Part shown: positions 28,840 to 37,426 of the stretch, piece by piece
How positions within the stretch are numbered: position 1 is the first letter of the stretch
Layout: the number at the start of each line of letters is the position of its first letter
Origin: Gordonia sp. X0973
GTDB lineage: Bacteria; Actinomycetota; Actinomycetes; Mycobacteriales; Mycobacteriaceae
NCBI RefSeq assembly: GCF_013348785.1
Contig: NZ_CP054691.1
Location: forward strand, 558,001 to 622,000
DNA: 64,000 bases
Direction of reading: 5' to 3'
Notes under the pieces: generated by a model
Database searches by the model: none
Told to the model about the DNA's origin: nothing
Seen by the model: the letters and a program-made list of their open reading frames with translations, nothing else
Translations under genes and position numbers: made by a program

Positions 28840-30462
28840 ATGAAATTCAACCTCGCCGACGTCTTCGAAACGGTCGCCGACTCGGTCCCCGAACGCATCG
28901 TCCTGTCCTACGAGGGCAACCAGACGACCTACGCCGAGATGGACCGGCAGGCCAACCAGGTCGCGCACTTCTTCGCGTCGAAGGGGATCGGCGCCGACGA
29001 CAAGGTCGCGCTGTTCCTCAAGAACTGCCCGGAGCATGTGCAGGCCCTGCTCGCGACGATCAAGTTGCGCGCCGTCCCGGTGAACGTCAACTACCGCTAC
29101 ACCGACGCCGAGCTGGAGTACATCTTCGAGAACTCCGATTCCGCGGCCATCGTCGTGGAACTGCCGGAGCACCAGTCGGCCGTCGCCCGACTGCTGGGCC
29201 GACTGCCGCTCGTGCGCGCGATCTTCGTCGTCGGCGAGATCACCGACGAGCTGCGCGACGCGGTGGCCGCACTCGACGGGCGTGAGGTCGCGCTGGCGTC
29301 CTTCGGCGAGGTCGACCAGTACCCGACCGAGCGCGATTTCGAGCCGCGCACCGGCGAAGAGCTGTACCTGCTCTACACCGGCGGCACCACCGGGTACCCG
29401 AAGGGCGTCATGTGGCAGCACGACGACTTCTTCCGCAAGCCCATCTCCGGCGGCAATCCGTACGGTGACCCGCGCAAGGACTACGACGAGATCGCGAGCG
29501 CGGTCAAGGACTTCCCGTCGATCGCCTTCCTGCTCGCCGCGCCGCTGATGCACGGCGCCGCGTCGTACTCGCTGTTCACCTTCCTCTCGCTGGGCGGGCG
29601 GCTCATCCTGGAACGCGACTTCAACGCCGAGCAGATCGTGCGCAACATCGAGCGCGACCAGACGCAGATCATCCTGATCGTCGGCGACGCGATGGGTCTG
29701 CCGCTCGTCGAGCAGATGGAGAAGCTCAAGGACGAGGTCGACATGTCGTCGTTGTTCTCCATCGCCTCGGGCGGTGCGATCTGGAGCCAGCACGTCCGCG
29801 ACCGGCTCGTGGCCGTGAAGGAGGGGTTGCTGCTGCGCGACAACTTCGGCGCGTCGGAATCGGGCAACGACGGTGAGATCTCCCTCGACGAGAACGGCAA
29901 CCTCAAGGTGCCGCCGACCGAGAAGATGATGATCGTCGACGAGCGGTTCGAGAAGATCACCACGCCCGGCGAGGTCGGCTACATCGCTCGCATCGGGAAC
30001 ATCCCCCTCGGTTACTACAAGGACGAGGAGAAGACCGCCCGCACCTTCCCGACGTTGGCCGACGGCACGCGGATCTCGGTGCTCGGCGACATGGGCTACG
30101 TCGAGGAGGACGGGTCGATCGTCTTCCTGGGCCGCGGCAGCCAGTGCATCAACACCGGTGGCGAGAAGGTCTACGCGGAGGAGGTCGAAGCGGTGCTGCA
30201 CGCGCATCCGGCGATCGCCGACGCCCTGGTGGTGCCCGTTCCCGACGCGAAGTACGGCCAGCGGGTGGCCGCCGTGGCGAAGGTCGCAGACGGCTTCGAC
30301 GAGCCCTCGCTCGAGGACGTGCAGGAGCACTGCCGCACGGAGCTGGCCGGCTACAAGGTGCCGCGCACCGTCGTCTTCGTCGACGAGGTGAAGCGCACCC
30401 CGGCGGGCAAGGCCGACTACAAGTGGGCGAAGGCGGCGGCCGACCAGACTGCTACGGTCTGA
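28840..30462 (+). CDS. FadD19-like steroid side-chain acyl-CoA synthetase
   Basis: A 540-residue ANL-superfamily CoA ligase. The AMP/phosphate loop is YLLYTGGTTGYPKGVMW near 185-200, the GYYKDEEKTARTF motif is near 385 and the C-terminal hinge and lysine region is YKVPRTVVFVDEVKRTPAGKADY. The GKADYKW ending and the MWQHDDFF segment are close to FadD19 and its relatives, which activate C26-branched sterol side chains. ATG 28840 is preceded by AAGGGAG. It follows ltp2 by 51 bp and is probably in the same KstR-controlled transcript. FadD17 or another steroid ligase cannot be excluded. Confidence 0.82.
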   Translation: MKFNLADVFETVADSVPERIVLSYEGNQTTYAEMDRQANQVAHFFASKGIGADDKVALFLKNCPEHVQALLATIKLRAVPVNVNYRYTDAELEYIFENSDSAAIVVELPEHQSAVARLLGRLPLVRAIFVVGEITDELRDAVAALDGREVALASFGEVDQYPTERDFEPRTGEELYLLYTGGTTGYPKGVMWQHDDFFRKPISGGNPYGDPRKDYDEIASAVKDFPSIAFLLAAPLMHGAASYSLFTFLSLGGRLILERDFNAEQIVRNIERDQTQIILIVGDAMGLPLVEQMEKLKDEVDMSSLFSIASGGAIWSQHVRDRLVAVKEGLLLRDNFGASESGNDGEISLDENGNLKVPPTEKMMIVDERFEKITTPGEVGYIARIGNIPLGYYKDEEKTARTFPTLADGTRISVLGDMGYVEEDGSIVFLGRGSQCINTGGEKVYAEEVEAVLHAHPAIADALVVPVPDAKYGQRVAAVAKVADGFDEPSLEDVQEHCRTELAGYKVPRTVVFVDEVKRTPAGKADYKWAKAAADQTATV

Positions 30463-30466
30463 GGTC

Positions 30467-30859
30467 GTGAGCAAAGCGAAGAACACGATTGTCCTGGGCC
30501 TCGCCGGCCTGACCGCAGCCGCATCCGTGCTGGTGGGCACCACGGCCGGTGCGCCGGAGGCGGCCGCACAGGTCGCCGCCGGCGACTACACGTACACGAC
30601 CTTCACGCAGACCCAGGTCGGATCCGTCCCGTCGTCCTCTCGGGCCGTCGTCCGCGGCAACACGCTGCTGTCCTACCCGACGATTCCGTTCGGCAAGCCG
30701 ATTCCGATGCACATCTACCCGACCGCGCAAGGCGGGTACATCGAGATGCACGGGACCCGCTTCGTCCTCAACCGTCAGGGCCACGGCCGCTACGCCGGCC
30801 CGGCCTACATGGACGGCAAGCTCATCGGCCGCAACACCCTGGTTCCGCGCCACCGCTGA
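30467..30859 (+). CDS. Small secreted protein, unknown function
   Basis: A 130-residue protein with a signal peptide at about 1-35: MSKAKNTIVLGLAGLTAA followed by an Ala-rich region ending near AEAAAQVAA. The mature part is about 95 residues, Tyr/Thr-rich, with a YPTIPFGKPIPMHIYP segment and a repeated beta-strand look (GGYIEMHGTRFVLNRQG). There is no Cys, so it is not a lipoprotein. The start is GTG, 4 bp after the FadD gene. It might be surface-associated. I do not recognise a family. Confidence 0.6.
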   Translation: MSKAKNTIVLGLAGLTAAASVLVGTTAGAPEAAAQVAAGDYTYTTFTQTQVGSVPSSSRAVVRGNTLLSYPTIPFGKPIPMHIYPTAQGGYIEMHGTRFVLNRQGHGRYAGPAYMDGKLIGRNTLVPRHR

Positions 30860-30870
30860 GGCCAACCATC

Positions 30871-31317
30871 ATGTCTGATCTTGGGGACCCGGCAGACGGG
30901 TGCGGGCCGCCTTGGGCTGGACGTGGGCTGCGCCTTCAGCATCCCCCGACGCCGGAGAATGGCAGCGCACACGCGCAGACCTTTGTCGACGCGGTGAGCA
31001 ATATCGACGGCGTGAATCTCGACTACTCGGATGCTTCGCTCGAATGGGTCGACGGCAAGCTCGACCATTGGCGTCCCGAAGGCTCAGACGTGATGGCCGA
31101 GACCGTCTTCGTCGCCGGGTGTTATATCGGCGAGGTGTTCGTGCGTAACCACGGCTACAGGTGGGTGCTGACCGATGTCTACGGTGCCATGCCTGTCGTC
31201 GAGGGGCCGAACGGCAACTTCGCCAACCCGATCGGCAAGGCGTTCAAGCGCGTCGACAACGGCGAGGGTGACGACCTGCCGTACTTCCTTTCGGTGATCC
31301 TCGCGAACGAACGCTGA
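30871..31317 (+). CDS. Small cytosolic protein, unknown function
   Basis: A 148-residue protein. The N-terminal 30 residues are Pro/Gly-rich; the rest, from SAHAQTFVDAVSNIDGVNLDYSD to FVRNHGYRWVLTDVYGA and NPIGKAFKRVDNGEGDDLPY, resembles the small conserved actinobacterial proteins found next to toxin or transporter genes, but I cannot place it. It starts 11 bp after the secreted-protein gene and ends at a bidirectional terminator shared with the MFS gene. Confidence 0.5.
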   Translation: MSDLGDPADGCGPPWAGRGLRLQHPPTPENGSAHAQTFVDAVSNIDGVNLDYSDASLEWVDGKLDHWRPEGSDVMAETVFVAGCYIGEVFVRNHGYRWVLTDVYGAMPVVEGPNGNFANPIGKAFKRVDNGEGDDLPYFLSVILANER

Positions 31318-31331
31318 CGCTCCCCGTCGAT

Positions 31332-31398
31332 AAACCCCGCACTTCCGGACATTCCCCACACCTCTTCGGTGCGGGGAATGTCCATTTGTGCGGGGTTT
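31332..31398. terminator. Triple nested bidirectional terminator
   Basis: AAACCCCGCAC (31332-31342) pairs perfectly with GTGCGGGGTTT (31388-31398). Inside, GGACATTCCCC (31347-31357) pairs with GGGGAATGTCC (31373-31383), and CACC (31359-31362) with GGTG (31368-31371). A and T runs flank both sides, as needed for termination in either direction between the convergent genes. Confidence 0.8.
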
Positions 31399-31402
31399 GG
31401 GT

Positions 31403-33055
31403 CTAGTCGGCCTTCGCCAACGGGACCATCCGACGCGGGGAGATCCACGCGAGGACTGCCGATCCGACGATGAGAATGGCGCCCAGGATGATGAACGACG
31501 TGTGCATCGGGTTGGTGAAGGCGGCGTGCGCGCCGTCGAGGATCTGCTGGGCAAGCGGATGAGCCTGTGCCGGCAGCTTGCCCGCCACATGAGTCGCACC
31601 TGCCAGTGAATTGCGGATACCTTCGGCCGCCGCGGCACCGGTCGCCGGGTCGCCGCCAGTCGCCGGATTGCTGAGCGCGCGTTGCGCGGCCTCCGCGGTG
31701 GGGCCGATCCGATTCGCGTAGCCGGCGGCGAGGATCGAGCCGGCGAGTGCGATGCCGACGGCCGCGCCCAGTTCGCGCGCCGTGTCGTTGACCGCCGATC
31801 CGACGCCCTGGTCGTCGAGCGGGGTGTTCTGCATGATCGCCGTCGTCGACGGGGCGGTCGCCAAACCGATGCCGACCGCGGCGATGGAGAGGAACACCGC
31901 CAGCTGCCAATACTGCGTGTAGTGGATGACGCCCATGAGCAGGATGCCCAGGCCGCAGAGGAAGACGCCGATGGCGAGGACGAACCGAAGCGAGTGGTAG
32001 CGCACGGCCACCCAGTTGCCGATCAACGAGAACACACCGACACCGATGATCAGCGGGAACAGGGCGACCGCCGACGCGAGCGGGGTGTAACCGAAGATCA
32101 GCTGCAGTTGCTGGAGTACCAGGAAGAACACCGCGAACGACGCGAAGAACTGCAGCATCACCGCGAGTGAGCCGGCGCTGAACGCGCGGTTGGTGAAGAG
32201 CTGTACGTCCAGCAACGGGAACCGGATACGGAATTCGATGACGCAGAACACCACCGCGAGGACCACCCCGCCGATCAGCGACCCCAGGACCAGGGGATTG
32301 GTCCAGCCCCGCTGCGGCACCTCCAGCAATCCGAAGACGAAGAGGAACACGGCGAGCACCGAGGCCACCGATCCGGCCCAGTCGAAGGGGTCTGGATCGG
32401 AGTCCTTCGACGTCCCGACGGTGAGACATAGCAGGGCGGTCAGCGCCGCCGACACCGCGAAGGTGATCATGATGGCCCGCCAGTTGTCCTGGCCGAAGAA
32501 TTTGAGCAGCAGCCCGGTGACGAAGAATCCGGCGATCGCTCCGACGCCCGCGACGCCGGCCCAGATGCTGATGGCCAGCGGGCGCCGCGACACGGGCACG
32601 TTCGACGTGATCAGCGAGAGCGTGGTCGGCATGATGAACGCGGCCGCCGCGCCGGCGAGGGCCCGGGTCGCGATGAGTTCGGTGGCACTGCCGGCGAACA
32701 CCCCGAGCAGCGACGCGATGCCGAACACGACGAGCCCGCCGATCATCACCCCGCGTCGGCCCAGCCGGTCGCCGATCGCCCCGGCGGGCAGCAGCAGCGC
32801 GGCGAGCATCAACGTGTAGCCGTCGATGATCCAGGTCTGCTCCGCCGCGCTGGCCGCGATCTTGGGGTCTTCGGCGATCGCCTGCAGTGCGGTGTTCAGC
32901 GCCGCCATGGCCGCGACGACCATGCTGACGGCGGCACACACCATGGTGACGAGCCAGATCGCCGACCATCCCATCGGCTCGTTCTGCGCGGCCTCGATCC
33001 CGATGCCGGACTCGGCGTCGTCGTCGAGGTCGGCGGTGACGGTCTCGTGTTTCAT
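31403..33055 (-). CDS. DHA2-type MFS drug-proton antiporter
   Basis: A 550-residue inner-membrane exporter with about 14 membrane helices from residue 30 to 535. The second helix region AEQTWIIDGYTLMLAALLLPAGAIGDRLGRR matches motif A of DHA2 pumps, and WAGVAGVGAIAGFFVTG resembles motif C. The N-terminal 30 residues are acidic and cytosolic. It diverges from a TetR gene across 200 bp that contain a short inverted repeat, so it is probably TetR-controlled and inducible by its substrate. The compound exported is unknown. Confidence 0.85.
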   Translation of the reverse strand: MKHETVTADLDDDAESGIGIEAAQNEPMGWSAIWLVTMVCAAVSMVVAAMAALNTALQAIAEDPKIAASAAEQTWIIDGYTLMLAALLLPAGAIGDRLGRRGVMIGGLVVFGIASLLGVFAGSATELIATRALAGAAAAFIMPTTLSLITSNVPVSRRPLAISIWAGVAGVGAIAGFFVTGLLLKFFGQDNWRAIMITFAVSAALTALLCLTVGTSKDSDPDPFDWAGSVASVLAVFLFVFGLLEVPQRGWTNPLVLGSLIGGVVLAVVFCVIEFRIRFPLLDVQLFTNRAFSAGSLAVMLQFFASFAVFFLVLQQLQLIFGYTPLASAVALFPLIIGVGVFSLIGNWVAVRYHSLRFVLAIGVFLCGLGILLMGVIHYTQYWQLAVFLSIAAVGIGLATAPSTTAIMQNTPLDDQGVGSAVNDTARELGAAVGIALAGSILAAGYANRIGPTAEAAQRALSNPATGGDPATGAAAAEGIRNSLAGATHVAGKLPAQAHPLAQQILDGAHAAFTNPMHTSFIILGAILIVGSAVLAWISPRRMVPLAKAD

Positions 33056-33161
33056 GTGATCAGCGTCGAGGAATGTTCCCGGCCCCGCAAGGCGAGGGTC
33101 GAAGTCGAAACTTGTACCCCGGCGCGGGCACCACGAAATATCTCACACATAGTGGCCTACG

Positions 33162-33176
33162 GGGCATATTGTGCCC
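33162..33176. promoter_or_regulatory. Inverted repeat, candidate operator of the TetR/MFS pair
   Basis: GGGCA-TATTG-TGCCC is a 5-bp dyad with an A/T-rich core in the 200-bp divergent gap, 80 bp upstream of the TetR start. The position supports an operator; binding is not shown. Confidence 0.4.
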
Positions 33177-33255
33177 GTTGGGCAGATCCGTCATCTCATA
33201 CTAAGAATCAGACCTCTTGCTGCACAGGGACTCTTGGCGTCGCACAATAGGCGTT

Positions 33256-33798
33256 ATGCCGAAGGACTGGTTGGTCGGCGACGACCGAGAGGCGCGCGCC
33301 CGGGCGCGCCTGTACGAGGCCGCGTCAGACCTCATCGCCAAGCATGGCGTGGATGCGCTGGACATCGACGAACTCGCCCGCCGGGCGCATTGCTCCCGCG
33401 CCACGGTGTATCGCCACGTCGGCGGCAAGCAGGCCATCGTCGAGGCGGTCCTGGTGCAGCGGTCCGGTGCGATCGTGCAAGCCGTCGAGACCGAGGTGGC
33501 CGGCATCTCGGGGAATCGGCGCGCGGCCGCCGCCATCCGGGAGGCGCTCGCGCAGATCCGCGCGGACAAGGTCGCCCGACAGTTCGTGACCGCCGATCAT
33601 GCGGCGCGCAGCATGACGACGGTCATCGAATCGCCCACGGTCTTGACCATTGCCGGCGGGCTCCTCGGTCTGGCGCCCGACGACACCGCTGCGGCCGGCT
33701 ACGCGGCTCGCTCGGTCTTCGCGATGCTGCTCTGGCCGGCCGTCGACGCCGACGCGGAATCGGGTCTGATCGAGCGCATCGTGCGCGGCCTGGGCTGA
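33256..33798 (+). CDS. TetR-family transcriptional regulator
   Basis: A 180-residue repressor. The HTH is LDIDELARRAHCSRATVYRHVGGKQAIVE at about 38-66. The C-terminal half has DHAARSMTTVIESPTVLTIAGGLLG. ATG 33256 was chosen as the start of MPKDWLVGDD; an in-frame upstream start at 33217 would lie in the promoter region. It is divergent from the MFS pump, its probable target. The ligand is unknown. Confidence 0.85.
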   Translation: MPKDWLVGDDREARARARLYEAASDLIAKHGVDALDIDELARRAHCSRATVYRHVGGKQAIVEAVLVQRSGAIVQAVETEVAGISGNRRAAAAIREALAQIRADKVARQFVTADHAARSMTTVIESPTVLTIAGGLLGLAPDDTAAAGYAARSVFAMLLWPAVDADAESGLIERIVRGLG

Positions 33799-33970
33799 GT
33801 CGGCTCCGGCCGCCGACGTTGATGTCCTCGGTAACGATTCGGGCAATTCGCGACACGGGCACCACGATCGAGAACACGGCGTCTATTTATGTCACATTAG
33901 TCACTGGAGCAACAAGTTCCTGGTGAGCGCTCCGACCGTATGACACCGGGACAAACGAAAGTGGGAGATC

Positions 33971-34096
33971 ATGGCTACCTCGCAGGTATCTGACTCCGAT
34001 GCGGTTCGAGTACGGATGTGGCGCGTGCTCTCCATGCTGACGGCGTTGGTCGCCGTCATCGTGGGGCTCGTCGTCATCGCCATCTCCGCGGTCTGA
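33971..34096 (+). CDS. 41-residue single-pass membrane microprotein
   Basis: A 41-residue open frame. GGGAG lies 4 nt before ATG 33971. Residues 1-18 are polar with two Arg, then residues 21-40 form one membrane helix (SMLTALVAVIVGLVVIAISA). The gap upstream (33799-33970) contains a TATTTATG-type A/T-rich stretch that could be its promoter. It ends 9 bp before the convergent DUF6918-like gene. The good ribosome-binding site and clean N-in helix support it as a real small protein. Function unknown. Confidence 0.6.
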   Translation: MATSQVSDSDAVRVRMWRVLSMLTALVAVIVGLVVIAISAV

Positions 34097-34105
34097 CCGC
34101 CCGTC

Positions 34106-34534
34106 TCAGACGTTCTGCTCGATCGCGTCGCCGACGCGGGGCAGAGCGGCGACGACGTATCCCTTTGCCTTGCCGCGCAGGGAGTTGTAAGCCTTCGCCA
34201 GGGCGGGCTTCGCCTCGCCGGCCTGTCCATCCGTGACGGCGAGCAGTGCCTCGGCCGCGGCGTCGCCGTTGGCCGCCAGGTGGGCGCCGAAACCGGTGTC
34301 GGCGGGCTTCGAATCCCACAGCGGGGCCAAGGCGCCAAGGAAATCGTCGAGCATCGCGTTCGTCGCATTCGTCACCACGCCCGGCTTCACCTTCTGGGCG
34401 GCGGCATAGGCCGCCTTCACCGCGGTGCCCGAGATGCCGGACTGGTCGCGGACCTCGGCGTCGATGACGTCGACGAGTGAGGCGACGGTGGCGTCACGGT
34501 TGGTGGTGGCGGCGGACTGCAGCGAGTTGCTCAT
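34106..34534 (-). CDS. Conserved actinobacterial all-alpha protein (DUF6918-like)
   Basis: A 142-residue cytosolic protein made almost wholly of predicted helices: LQSAATTNRDATVASLVDVIDAEV, GTAVKAAYAAAQKVKPGVV and LAKAYNSLRGKAKGYVVAALPRVGDAIEQ. It contains no Cys. Its look and length match the conserved DUF6918 group found in Rhodococcus, Gordonia and mycobacteria, whose function is not known. GGGAGAG is upstream of the ATG. It is oriented against the membrane microprotein gene. Confidence 0.65.
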   Translation of the reverse strand: MSNSLQSAATTNRDATVASLVDVIDAEVRDQSGISGTAVKAAYAAAQKVKPGVVTNATNAMLDDFLGALAPLWDSKPADTGFGAHLAANGDAAAEALLAVTDGQAGEAKPALAKAYNSLRGKAKGYVVAALPRVGDAIEQNV

Positions 34535-34624
34535 GGTCTCTCCCAGATGTGGTGCGCGTGCGAATGACCGAAAACGGTCTCGACGGCGGTTTGCGGACAG
34601 TCGAGCTTAACGTGGGTGTCCGAA

Positions 34625-35485
34625 TCACCGGTTAACGAGGCATACGACGTTTCCCAATGCGGGCGCTTCGCGTTCGACGACCGATGCGGTGAGCAACAGT
34701 CGCTCGCGCTCATCCCACACGTCGAGCTGCAGGGTCTCCCCGGGGAACACGATGCCGGCGAAGGAGGCCGAGTAGTCGGCCAATTTGGTGACGTCGCCGT
34801 CGAGCACCTCGTCGACGACGGCCCGCGCGACACTGCCGTAGCTGCACAACCCGTGCAGGATCGGGCGGTCGAATCCGGCTCCCTTGGCGAAGGCGGGATC
34901 CGAATGCAGCGGGTTGCGGTCGCCGCACAGCCGGTAGAGCAGGGCCTGGTTGGGGCGCGTCGGGACCGTGATCCGGTGGTCGGCCACCCGGTCGGGGAAA
35001 GGCACTTTCGACGAGGAGCCGCGCTCACCGCCGAACCCGCCCTCGCCTTTCGCGAAGATCGACGAGCGCGCGGTCCACAGGGTCTCACCGCTCTCGTCGG
35101 TCGTGACGGACTCCTGGACGATCACGGCCGCCGATCCCTTGTCCTGCAACTCGGCGATCCGGGTGCGGGTCGTGGCCGTTCCCGACGGGGGGAGCGGCCG
35201 GTGCGCGGTGACCTGTTGACTGCCGTGGACGACCTTCGCCAGGTCGATGTCGACGCCGGGGAAGACGACCTTCGGCGGCTCGGTCGCATGGAAGGAGGCC
35301 GCGACGGTCGCGAAGGTCGGGAGGACCTTGGGACTGGCGTCGTCGACGTACTTGAGGCCCTCGGTGTCCATCGGGTCGGCCGCCGCACCCACCGCGAGGT
35401 GGTAGAGCGCGACGTCGGAGGCGGTCCAGGAGAAGGTGACCTCGGGCAGCTCGGCGCCGAGCGCCACGGACTGATCGATAGGCAT
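34625..35485 (-). CDS. MaoC-family enoyl-CoA hydratase ChsH3/Hsd4B
   Basis: A 286-residue double hot-dog hydratase, the same length as M. tuberculosis Rv3538. The first half (about 1-140) lacks the dyad; the second half has LCGDRNPLHSDPAFAKGAGF followed by PILHGLCSYG, the catalytic Asp/His loop of the MaoC type. Rv3538/ChsH3 hydrates the C24 enoyl-CoA intermediate of the cholesterol side chain. It follows kstD by 11 bp, with TAGGAGT overlapping the kstD stop codon as ribosome-binding site, so both form one transcript, as in the Rv3537-Rv3538 pair. ATG 35485 fits this. Confidence 0.87.
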   Translation of the reverse strand: MPIDQSVALGAELPEVTFSWTASDVALYHLAVGAAADPMDTEGLKYVDDASPKVLPTFATVAASFHATEPPKVVFPGVDIDLAKVVHGSQQVTAHRPLPPSGTATTRTRIAELQDKGSAAVIVQESVTTDESGETLWTARSSIFAKGEGGFGGERGSSSKVPFPDRVADHRITVPTRPNQALLYRLCGDRNPLHSDPAFAKGAGFDRPILHGLCSYGSVARAVVDEVLDGDVTKLADYSASFAGIVFPGETLQLDVWDERERLLLTASVVEREAPALGNVVCLVNR

Positions 35486-35496
35486 CGCTCGTACTC

Positions 35497-37245
35497 CTAC
35501 TTGCTGCTGGCGGCGGCTGCGGAACTCTCGGCGTCGGCGTGCGCCTTCGCGTCGAGTGCGGCGAGGTACCCGAACACCATGGCGGGGCCGATGGTCGCGC
35601 CGGGGCCGGCGTAGGTGTGGCCCATCACCGGGGCACTGGTGTTGCCCGCTGCGTAGAGGCCGGGGATCACGCTGCCGTCCGCGCGCAGGGCGCGGCCGTT
35701 CTCGTCGGTGACGATGCCGCCCTTGGTGCCGAGGTCGCCGGGGACCATCTTGACCGCGTAGAACGGCGGCTTGTCGACCGGGCCGAGGCTCGGGTTCGGC
35801 TTGTTGGTGATGTCGCCGTAGTAGTGGTCGTAGCCGCTCTTGCCGCGGTGGAAGTCCTCGTCGACGCCGGTCTTGGCGAAACCGTTGAACCGCTCGGTGG
35901 TCTCCTTGAGCTTGTCGACGGGCAGGCCCGTCTTCTCGGCGAGTTCCTCCAGGGTCGCGGCCTTCACCACCGCGCCGGACTTCTGCCAGCTCTTCGGCAG
36001 CGGCTGGCGGGCCGGGATGCCGGCGAACAGGTAGCGGTTGCGGCAGCGGGTGTCCATGATCATCCACGCCGGGACGTTCTCGCCCGGGCCGTCGCCCTGG
36101 CCGAATTCGCCGCCGAACATCTGGTGCGCGGCCTCGACGTAGGGCAGCGACTCGTTCATGAAGCGTTCACCGCGCTCGTTGACGATGAAGGTGCCCGGCA
36201 CCGAGCGCTCCGACAGGGCGAACCACGGGCCCTTGGGCAGCGGGATCGTCGGGCCCCACCAGGCGTCGTCCATCAGGGCGACATCCGCACCGGCCTCGAT
36301 GCCGGCGCGGATGCCGTCACCGGTGTTGAACTCCGAGCCGGTCGTCCACTCGGTACCCACCGGGGCGCGCTGGTAGCGCTTGCGCATCTCCTCGTTCCGC
36401 TCGAAGCCTCCGGAACCGAGGATCACGCCGTAGCGAGCGCGGATCTCGCCCGTTTTGCCGTCGGACTCGGTCTTGACGCCGACCACGGCGCCCTTCTTGT
36501 CGGTGACCAGGTCGGTGAGGGCGGTGTTGAACAGGATCGGCACGCCGGCCTCGCGCAGGCCGAGGAGCAGTTCGGCGGCCAGCGCGGCGCCCATGGCGAT
36601 GAGCTTCTTGTTGCGCGACTTGGACCAGCTGAAGCGCCCGGCGACCTTGGCCATGCGGGCGATGCCCTTGGGGTGGCGCATGCCGATGTTCATCCAGCGG
36701 TAGTCGCTCTGCAGCACCACCATGTTCAGCGGTGCCTTGGTGTACTGCGGGTGCAGGGTGTCCAGGTCCTTGCCGAGACGGCGCGCGTCGAACGGCTTGG
36801 GCTCGCAGGAGCGCCCGCCCAGGCGTCCGCCGGGGGCCTCCGGGTAGTAGTCGGAGTAGTCCTTGACCCACTCGAGTTCGAGCGGGGAGTGCGCCATCAG
36901 GTAGTCGAGGGCTTCCGGCCCGCGATCGATGTAGGCGTCGATCTTCGCCTCCGGGGCGTGCTCGCCGATGATCGCGTGGACGTATTCGCGGGCCTTCTCG
37001 ACGGTGTCGTCGACCCCGTCGCGCTTGAGCACCGAGTTGTTGGGGATCCACACCCCGCCGCCCGAGCGCGACGTCGAGCCGCCCCAATACGGCGACTTCT
37101 CGATCAGGACGGTTTTCAGGCCCTGGGTGGCGGCGGTCAGGGCGGCGCTCATCCCCGCCGCTCCGGCGCCGACGACGACAACATCGAAAACGTCCTGCTC
37201 GCTCGCGTTCCCGGCGACGGAGTCGTATTCGGGCTCGTCGGTCAT
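35497..37245 (-). CDS. kstD: 3-ketosteroid delta1-dehydrogenase
   Basis: A 582-residue FAD enzyme that introduces the 1,2 double bond into 3-ketosteroid ring A, which with 9-alpha-hydroxylation opens ring B. The FAD motif VVVVGAGAAGMSAA is near residue 22 and the flavin-binding TSRSGGGVWIPNN near 60. The C-terminal block VPGLYAAGNTSAPVMGHTYAGPGATIG is the classic KstD signature with its catalytic Gly/Tyr. The divergent gap to hsaE (181 bp) holds a KstR site 67 bp upstream of this start. It is the first gene of a two-gene operon with the ChsH3-like gene. Confidence 0.95.
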   Translation of the reverse strand: MTDEPEYDSVAGNASEQDVFDVVVVGAGAAGMSAALTAATQGLKTVLIEKSPYWGGSTSRSGGGVWIPNNSVLKRDGVDDTVEKAREYVHAIIGEHAPEAKIDAYIDRGPEALDYLMAHSPLELEWVKDYSDYYPEAPGGRLGGRSCEPKPFDARRLGKDLDTLHPQYTKAPLNMVVLQSDYRWMNIGMRHPKGIARMAKVAGRFSWSKSRNKKLIAMGAALAAELLLGLREAGVPILFNTALTDLVTDKKGAVVGVKTESDGKTGEIRARYGVILGSGGFERNEEMRKRYQRAPVGTEWTTGSEFNTGDGIRAGIEAGADVALMDDAWWGPTIPLPKGPWFALSERSVPGTFIVNERGERFMNESLPYVEAAHQMFGGEFGQGDGPGENVPAWMIMDTRCRNRYLFAGIPARQPLPKSWQKSGAVVKAATLEELAEKTGLPVDKLKETTERFNGFAKTGVDEDFHRGKSGYDHYYGDITNKPNPSLGPVDKPPFYAVKMVPGDLGTKGGIVTDENGRALRADGSVIPGLYAAGNTSAPVMGHTYAGPGATIGPAMVFGYLAALDAKAHADAESSAAAASSK

Positions 37246-37311
37246 GGCTGATCCTCTCGTCGACCCCGATCAGGCCGGGGCGGCTGGTCCACACTCGAAC
37301 TATCCAATAAT

Positions 37312-37325
37312 TAGAACACGTTATA
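37312..37325. promoter_or_regulatory. KstR operator, kstD-hsaE divergent region
   Basis: TAGAACACGTTATA matches the KstR palindrome with one asymmetric position in the right arm. It lies 67 bp from the kstD start and 102 bp from the hsaE start, so it probably controls both directions. Confidence 0.82.
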
Positions 37326-37426
37326 GTATTGGTGCGACACCCCGCCATAGCAGCTAGAGGCCCATGCCAGCCGTGGCGTCGGTGGGAAAACAGTAACGAG
37401 TTCGCTTCTCGAGTCAGGGAGAGTCG

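Noticed and set aside
33721..33970. A possible structured RNA between the TetR gene and the microprotein
   Set aside because: No long conserved stem could be found by eye; only short A/T-rich promoter-like stretches were seen.
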